Positions 7,175-10,814 of a stretch of DNA of 10,814 bases are shown here, one piece after another. The translations under genes and the position numbers were made by a program. This DNA is from an uncultured Ruminococcus sp. (lineage in GTDB: Bacteria > Bacillota > Clostridia > Oscillospirales > Ruminococcaceae), in assembly GCA_937942105.1 (NCBI GenBank), contig CALDFS010000007.1, forward strand, positions 1 through 10,814. Direction: 5' to 3'. The notes under the pieces are model-generated. The model was not told the origin of the DNA, made no database searches, and worked only from the letters and a program-made list of their open reading frames with translations. How positions within the stretch are numbered: position 1 is the stretch's first letter; the number at the start of each line of letters is the position of its first letter.

Positions 7175-8281
7175 TCAATCGTTCCTGATTCTTAAAACGC
7201 AAACGATATAGGTATATCCGGTTCCGTTCACGGGAATTATTTTCAGCGGAAGGTTTCCGCCGTTCATCATCAGCTTAACCTTATCGTCCGAAATAACCTT
7301 CAATGAATCTAGAAGGAATTTGCAGTTGAAGCCGACTTCTATTTTAGGACCTGCAATGTCCGCTTCTATTTCATCGTTTATTTTACCTATCTGAGAGCGG
7401 CAGGAAATTTTTACTGTGCCGTTGTCAAAAAGACATCTTACCGGGCTTTTTACCTTTTCGTTTATTACAAGCGATACTCTTTCCAAGCAGTTTACAATTT
7501 CTCTCTTGTCAATAATGACCTCGGTCGCGCTATTCTGAGGGATAGAGCCTCGGTAGTTATGGAATTCGCCCTCCAACAGTCTTGAAAATACCGTATATCC
7601 CGAGATTTCGAAAACAACCTGCTTTTTGGAAACCATAATATCGCAGGTAATATCATCATCATCCTTTAAAAGCTTGGAGACTTCGTTCAAGGTTTTTGCG
7701 GGGACAACGAATTTAATGTTATTGTCCGACTTGACGGCTTCAGTTCTGACTGCAAGCCTGTAACCGTCCATTGCAACGACGTTAAGCTCGTTATTGTCAA
7801 TCTCAAAAAGCTCACCTTTAAGTATCGGTCTGAAATCATTCTGAGATACAGCAAAGATGGTCTTATTTATCATGTCCTTTAAGACGGACTGAGAAATGGT
7901 AAGGCTTGATTCCTTTGAAAAATCGGGGATGGCAGGGTACTCCGAGGCGTCTATAACGGCGATTGAATATTCGGTGTTTCCGCCGGATATCGTCATGGTA
8001 AGGTTATCGTCAACATCTATATTGATTTCGTCCGTCGGCATCTTCTTGATGATTTCAGAAAACAGCCTTGAATTTACAACAAGCTCGGCACAGTCTGAAG
8101 AGGTGACGTCTATAGTTGTCTGAATTCCTATTTCAAGGTTATAGCCTGTTAAGCTTAGTGTTTCGGAATTTAAGGAAAGCTTTATTCCCTCCAGCGAAGG
8201 AATTGAGGATTTTTCAGCGGCAGCCTTTGAAACATTAGTGAGTGCTTCATAAAGGCTCTGTCTGTTGCATATAAGTTTCAT
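7175..8281 (-). CDS. dnaN: DNA polymerase III sliding clamp, beta subunit
   Basis: DnaN forms the ring-shaped homodimer that holds DNA polymerase III and other enzymes on DNA. The 368 residues fit three repeated clamp domains (about 1-120, 121-245, 246-368). Recognisable stretches are LICNRQSLYEALTNVSKAA at the N-terminus, VNSRLFSEIIKKMP near 70, VAMDGYRLAVR near 170 and VNGTGYTYIV near the end. The C-terminal strand ends in YIVCVLRIRND; most bacteria have a proline (as in YLILPVR) at the position of the first V after C, so the protein-binding cleft is slightly different here. The ATG at 8281 has AAAGGAG 8 nt upstream. The gene lies directly beside the unwinding part of oriC, as in B. subtilis. 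I saw no clear promoter of its own, so it is probably read through from dnaA at least in part. Confidence 0.96.
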   Translation of the reverse strand: MKLICNRQSLYEALTNVSKAAAEKSSIPSLEGIKLSLNSETLSLTGYNLEIGIQTTIDVTSSDCAELVVNSRLFSEIIKKMPTDEINIDVDDNLTMTISGGNTEYSIAVIDASEYPAIPDFSKESSLTISQSVLKDMINKTIFAVSQNDFRPILKGELFEIDNNELNVVAMDGYRLAVRTEAVKSDNNIKFVVPAKTLNEVSKLLKDDDDITCDIMVSKKQVVFEISGYTVFSRLLEGEFHNYRGSIPQNSATEVIIDKREIVNCLERVSLVINEKVKSPVRCLFDNGTVKISCRSQIGKINDEIEADIAGPKIEVGFNCKFLLDSLKVISDDKVKLMMNGGNLPLKIIPVNGTGYTYIVCVLRIRND

Positions 8282-8347
8282 GTTGAAATCTCCTTTTCTG
8301 AACTATGGGTTTTTCCTGATTTATAAATGAAATAAATATATTTTTTA

Positions 8348-8383
8348 TAGTTTTAGTAGTAGGGGGCGTTGATTTGTTGAAAC
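8348..8383 (+). promoter_or_regulatory. DnaA-trio, GC cluster and proximal DnaA boxes (origin unwinding element)
   Basis: The plus strand reads TAG-TTT-TAG-TAG-TAG at 8348-8362, then a GC cluster to 8368, then two box-like sites in TGTTGAAAC orientation ending at 8383. In B. subtilis the trinucleotides (3'-GAT-5') guide a DnaA filament from the boxes onto one strand of the unwinding region, with the same GC spacer. Four of five trios are perfect here and they are in phase with the GC cluster. Confidence 0.75.
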
Positions 8384-8449
8384 CGCCTGCCTGTCCTTTA
8401 TTTTTGCGAGTTTTTTAATCAACAGATTTTCAAATCAAATTTCATTGAT

Positions 8450-8591
8450 TGTTGAAATGTGATTTTTAAGTTGATAATGTTGAAAAATGTTGGTTGAATA
8501 TTGATTTTCGGTTGAAAGCTAATGAAAATGTTTAAAACTCTGTTGAAATGTCTAAAACTTCGCTTAAAATCTTATTTAAAAGTTATCAACG
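8450..8591. repeat. Array of variant DnaA boxes (consensus NTTTCAACA)
   Basis: In dnaA orientation the sites are ATTTCAACA (8450-8458), TTATCAACT (8469-8477), TTTTCAACA (8478-8486), TATTCAACC (8492-8500), CTTTCAACC (8510-8518) and ATTTCAACA (8541-8549). TTATCAACG (8583-8591) lies on the opposite strand. Further copies are GTTTCAACA at 8375-8383 and ATTTCAACA at 8281-8289, over the dnaN start. No copy of the classic TTATCCACA occurs in the gap; the sixth position is consistently A instead of C. Binding is inferred from repetition and position. Confidence 0.65.
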
Positions 8592-8592
8592 C

Positions 8593-9960
8593 TCAGTCGA
8601 AAACCTTCAGGTTCTTTATAATATCCTCAATGGTTTCCTTTAAATCTGAGTTGGTGTTCATAGCCTCCTGAATATCCGAGTAGGATATCGATATGGTGGA
8701 GTGGTTGCGGTTTAATTCCTTGGCAATGTCGTTGAAAGCCATGCCCTTTACTTCCCTGATAACATACACCGCGACCTTTCTTGCCTGGGATATCTGTGCA
8801 TTCCTCTTTGTGGATTTTATATCCTCCGCCGCAACGTTGAAGGCGTTTCCAACATCGTTAAGAATCCTATCCACCGTTATTTCACTGGGCTGGGAATCGA
8901 TAAGGGTTTCTTTTATAACTCTCTGAGCCATTGAAAGTGAAGGGTTTTCGTTTGAAAACATGGTAAGCCCCTTCATCTTATTTACCGCGCCCTCCAACTG
9001 ACGGATGTTTTTCTTTATCCTTTCACTTATGATCCTTGCAACATTATCCGGCAGGTTCAGATCCAAAAGCTCCGCCTTGCGCTTTACTATTGCCATTCTT
9101 GTTTCAAAGTCGGGCGACTGAACGTCCGCCTGCACGCCAAGAGTAAATCTTGTCTTTATCCTATCTTCCAGCTGGCGGATTCTGTTCGGGGATATATCCG
9201 AAGTCAGAACTATCTGTTTTCCGGCGTTGTAAAGCTCATTGAAGGTGTGGAAGAATTCCTCCTGCGTCATTTCCTTGCCGGCTATGAACTGAATGTCATC
9301 TACAAGCAAAAAATCGCAGTTGCGGTATTTATCGTGAAATTCTGTTGTGTTCTGCTCAGATACTGCTCTTACCAGCTCGTTGGTGAAATTTTCACCCGTG
9401 GTATAGATGACGTTTAGGTTGGGATGATTTTTTCTTACCTCATTTTCAATCGCTTTTAAAAGGTGGGTCTTGCCCAAGCCGGAATCGCCATAGATGAACA
9501 GGGGATTGAACATGGATTTATGCAGCTGGCTGTTTACGTTGTTCTTTCCGCTGACGGCTATGCAGTAGGCATATGCAAGCTCGTTTGATTTGCCCTTTAT
9601 GAAGTTTTCAAAGGTAAGGTCATAGTCGCTTCTGCGGTGACTGTTTATCAAATCGTCCATCCGCTTTTCTATTTCGGTGAAGCCGTTGGAAGGCTCCTGA
9701 GCCGGGGCATCCTTAACGGTAAAAATAACCTCAACCGGGAAGCCCAGAACCTGTTCAAAGGCGTTTGCAAAAACGCTTCCGTATATCTCACTGGTGGTTC
9801 TGCGCATAAAATCGTTTGGGGCAATAAGTGTTACCTTTGTGCCTTCAAGCTTGCCCGGCTCGCAGCATTTAATCCATCTGTTATAGCCGATTTCGCTGAC
9901 CTTTGGGTCAAGCCGGCAGAGGCGCAGAACGTTTTCGTAAAGCTCGTTGAATGAATCCAT
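8593..9960 (-). CDS. dnaA: Chromosomal replication initiator protein DnaA
   Basis: DnaA is the AAA+ ATPase that binds boxes in oriC, melts the DNA and recruits the helicase. I place the start at the ATG at 9960 (455 residues, normal length), since residues MDSFNELYENVL match the family N-terminus; a 47-residue upstream extension is AT-rich leader. A GGAAGGG lies about 11 nt upstream. Domain I covers about 1-80 and a short linker 81-112. The AAA+ domain has Walker A GDSGLGKTH (158-166), Walker B LLVDDIQF (219-226), the arginine-finger region RIKTRF (267-272) and sensor-2 NIRQLEGAVN (318-327). The C-terminal helix-turn-helix has R394, and NRNHSTI (417-423) where most DnaA proteins have GRDHTTV. 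That change is discussed as a finding. Confidence 0.96.
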   Translation of the reverse strand: MDSFNELYENVLRLCRLDPKVSEIGYNRWIKCCEPGKLEGTKVTLIAPNDFMRRTTSEIYGSVFANAFEQVLGFPVEVIFTVKDAPAQEPSNGFTEIEKRMDDLINSHRRSDYDLTFENFIKGKSNELAYAYCIAVSGKNNVNSQLHKSMFNPLFIYGDSGLGKTHLLKAIENEVRKNHPNLNVIYTTGENFTNELVRAVSEQNTTEFHDKYRNCDFLLVDDIQFIAGKEMTQEEFFHTFNELYNAGKQIVLTSDISPNRIRQLEDRIKTRFTLGVQADVQSPDFETRMAIVKRKAELLDLNLPDNVARIISERIKKNIRQLEGAVNKMKGLTMFSNENPSLSMAQRVIKETLIDSQPSEITVDRILNDVGNAFNVAAEDIKSTKRNAQISQARKVAVYVIREVKGMAFNDIAKELNRNHSTISISYSDIQEAMNTNSDLKETIEDIIKNLKVFD

Positions 9961-10015
9961 ATAAATTTTACCCTTCCTGCTATATGTAGAATTTTGTATT
10001 GACATGGGCAGAAAT

Positions 10016-10032
10016 ATACCGTTCGGCGGTAT
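10016..10032 (-). other. Small hairpin in the dnaA leader
   Basis: A 6-bp stem (10016-10021 with 10027-10032) with a 5-nt loop lies in the inferred dnaA leader, about 56 bases before the start codon. It has no T-tract and does not cover the ribosome binding site. A regulatory role is possible but not shown. Confidence 0.3.
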
Positions 10033-10091
10033 CTCAGACAAAGCGCAAAAAAATAAAAGCCGATATTCTCCCATCATTATTTTCATCATTA

Positions 10092-10120
10092 ATAATAACA
10101 TAATTATTCTTATTTTTCAA
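10092..10120 (-). promoter_or_regulatory. dnaA promoter (sigma-A type)
   Basis: On the minus strand TTGAAA (10115-10120) and TATTAT (10092-10097) are 17 nt apart, five of six matches at each hexamer with ideal spacing. Transcription would begin near 10085 and give a leader of about 125 nt. The surroundings are very AT-rich. I found no convincing DnaA box at this promoter. Confidence 0.65.
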
Positions 10121-10326
10121 GAGATTTTTAGCATGAAATAAGTATATATTTATAATAGTAGTTTGTATAATATGCTTTTGCGGGATGGCGACTGCATTTT
10201 GAACGGCTTTTGTGTGTTTGCTTTTGATTCTGCTGCAGGGATTTTTCATGTGTGTGTTTCAGACCGGCGCGCCCCCTGAGCATAGTTATTTTATCGCAAT
10301 TCCTACGGGCGCCGCAGTACGTGCAG

Positions 10327-10396
10327 GCGAAGGTCTGGACGGCATAGCCGTCCGAGCGACGTAAGTCGCTCATGCGCCTTGCGCATAGACCTTCGC
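10327..10396. other. Perfect cloverleaf (four-way junction) inverted repeat
   Basis: A 10-bp perfect closing stem (10327-10336 with 10387-10396) encloses three perfect hairpins. These are 10337-10343/10347-10353 (7 bp, ATA loop), 10354-10360/10365-10371 (7 bp, GTAA loop) and 10372-10377/10381-10386 (6 bp, CTT loop). Every arm abuts the next, so no base at the junction is unpaired. It is not a tRNA: arm lengths and loops do not fit and no tRNA consensus bases are seen. It could fold as RNA from either strand or extrude from DNA. Confidence 0.75.
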
Positions 10397-10563
10397 TAAC
10401 CACGGTTGCGATGGGGCGTGCCTACCAAGAGACCCGACATCCCAAAAAACATACGCCGAGCAAGGGCGACAGCCCGCGAAACGGCGGCGGAGCCGCTCTG
10501 AAAATCCGTTGAGAAGAAACACCTCATCGCGGCGTGCGCGTTTCATTTTTTGTGAAACGATTG

Positions 10564-10625
10564 TATCACAGCAAAGCGCCATCACTATGAGCGCAGCGAG
10601 TGCATCACCAGCGTAGCGACATCAC
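10564..10625. repeat. Short interspersed repeats ending in TATCAC/CATCAC
   Basis: Four ATCAC-ended units occur at about 10564-10569, 10579-10585, 10603-10608 and 10620-10625. They are separated by similar spacers with the theme AGCGNAGCGA. Unit lengths vary between about 15 and 24 bases, so this is not a CRISPR array. A hairpin (10626-10644) follows directly. Confidence 0.45.
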
Positions 10626-10692
10626 TTCACCCGTTCAGGGTGAAAAAACAGCTCCAGCATGCAAATTTTTCAAAGAAAATCTCCTTTACCCC

Positions 10693-10722
10693 TTGACATT
10701 TCCCCTCAACCTATTATATAAT
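10693..10722 (+). promoter_or_regulatory. Strong plus-strand sigma-A promoter, divergent from dnaA
   Basis: TTGACA (10693-10698) and TATAAT (10717-10722) match the consensus at all twelve positions with an 18-nt spacer. Transcription would begin near 10729 and run out of the window. In many Firmicutes the rpmH-rnpA operon is divergent from dnaA at this place, but the short downstream sequence does not show an RpmH start. A small dyad (TATCA/TGATA, 10742-10756) lies in the leader. Confidence 0.7.
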
Positions 10723-10767
10723 ACTAAATTGCAAGGGTATCTATCATTGACTGATAAGTGAAGTCCC

Positions 10768-10814
10768 ATGGTAAAAAGTCAACCCCAAAAGCCACCAAAG
10801 ATTAAAGCAAAACT
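10768..10814 (+). CDS. Possible start of a small gene, cut by the window edge
   Basis: An ATG about 40 nt downstream of the inferred transcription start opens a frame that stays open to the window end, giving a basic, proline-containing peptide (MVKSQPQKPPKIKAK). No good ribosome binding site precedes it and it does not resemble RpmH. Only 15 codons are visible, so this is a weak call. Confidence 0.2.
   Translation, partial: MVKSQPQKPPKIKAK

Larger units (their letters stand above)
8282..8592. other. Chromosomal replication origin oriC
   Basis: This gene-free stretch between dnaA and dnaN has the parts of a Firmicute origin in order. From dnaA toward dnaN there are repeated DnaA-box-like 9-mers, two abutting boxes (8367-8375 and 8375-8383), a GC cluster (8362-8368), a DnaA-trio (8348-8362) and an AT-rich stretch (about 8312-8347). 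The B. subtilis dnaA-dnaN gap has the same order and orientation. Near dnaA there are also four short CTAAAA/TTAAAA-type repeats (about 8531-8580) whose role I do not know. The call rests on pattern and gene context. Confidence 0.85.
10261..10644. repeat. GC-rich hairpin and short-repeat island upstream of dnaA
   Basis: This gene-free region changes abruptly from AT-rich to GC-rich near 10261. It holds the 8-bp palindrome GGCGCGCC (10266-10273), the cloverleaf at 10327-10396, small stems at 10464-10475 (GGGC/GCCC) and 10484-10496 (GCGGC/GCCGC), a 7-bp stem at 10539-10545/10553-10559, the CATCAC repeats at 10564-10625, and a 7-bp stem at 10626-10632/10638-10644. None of the stems has a T-tract in the right place for a terminator. 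Open frames here show no recognisable protein. It resembles the island upstream of gyrB in design but I see no long shared sequence. Confidence 0.6.

Noticed and set aside
9996..10001. Plus-strand TTGACA as a promoter
   Set aside because: No -10-like hexamer lies 16-18 nt downstream, where the sequence is GC-rich.
9961..10101. N-terminal extension of dnaA by 47 codons
   Set aside because: The extension lies in AT-rich leader downstream of the inferred promoter, has no ribosome binding site at its start and is not part of the DnaA family; the ATG at 9960 fits the conserved N-terminus.
10150..10180. Second DnaA-trio upstream of dnaA (TAATAGTAGTTT)
   Set aside because: Only two perfect triplets are present, the GC cluster is not adjacent and no box lies next to it.
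10327..10396. tRNA gene
   Set aside because: The fold is cloverleaf-like, but the 10-bp closing stem, 3-4 nt loops and absence of tRNA consensus bases rule it out.
10034..10585. Three overlapping minus-strand frames of 71-91 codons upstream of dnaA
   Set aside because: They run through hairpins and low-complexity DNA, lack convincing ribosome binding sites and resemble no family I know.
10564..10625. CRISPR array
   Set aside because: Repeats are only 5-7 bases, the spacers are alike and of uneven length, and no cas gene is present.

Overview
The window is the replication-origin region of a low-to-moderate GC Firmicute, most likely a gut-type clostridium of the Oscillospiraceae/Ruminococcaceae kind. 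The grounds are the order dnaA-dnaN-yaaA-recF-remB-gyrB-gyrA, the remB gene between recF and gyrB, the AAAGGAG-type ribosome binding sites, and the oriC layout, which matches Bacillus subtilis closely. The species assignment is inference only. All eight clear genes lie on the minus strand, so transcription runs from high to low coordinates.

Reading in the direction of transcription: the stretch from 10814 to 9961 has no clear gene. It holds a near-consensus plus-strand promoter at the far edge, a GC-rich island of hairpins and short repeats (about 10261-10644) with one perfect four-way cloverleaf (10327-10396), and the dnaA promoter (10092-10120). Next come dnaA (9960-8593) and a 311-base gap that carries oriC: an array of variant DnaA boxes, a GC cluster, a DnaA-trio element and an AT-rich unwinding stretch beside dnaN. 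Then follow dnaN, yaaA (S4 domain), recF and remB, closely spaced and partly overlapping. A 345-base gap holds a second hairpin island (5272-5469) and a tentative gyrB promoter. gyrB, a small two-helix YcxB-like membrane protein and gyrA form a tight cluster, closed by an intrinsic terminator at 18-44.

The genes form one functional set. DnaA opens the origin, the clamp DnaN tethers the polymerase, RecF loads RecA at gaps, and gyrase (GyrA2GyrB2) removes supercoils ahead of the fork. YaaA and RemB are conserved passengers of this cluster. Several starts differ from the longest reading frame: dnaA (9960), recF (6908), gyrB (TTG at 5198) and gyrA (TTG at 2691).

The content is mostly ordinary core genome; I see no defence, mobile or biosynthetic system. 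The points worth a second look are the DnaA-box variant (NTTTCAACA rather than TTATCCACA) together with changes in the DnaA DNA-recognition signature, the contiguous cloverleaf, the hairpin island in front of gyrB, the membrane protein between the gyrase genes, and a tryptophan at a quinolone-determining site of GyrB.
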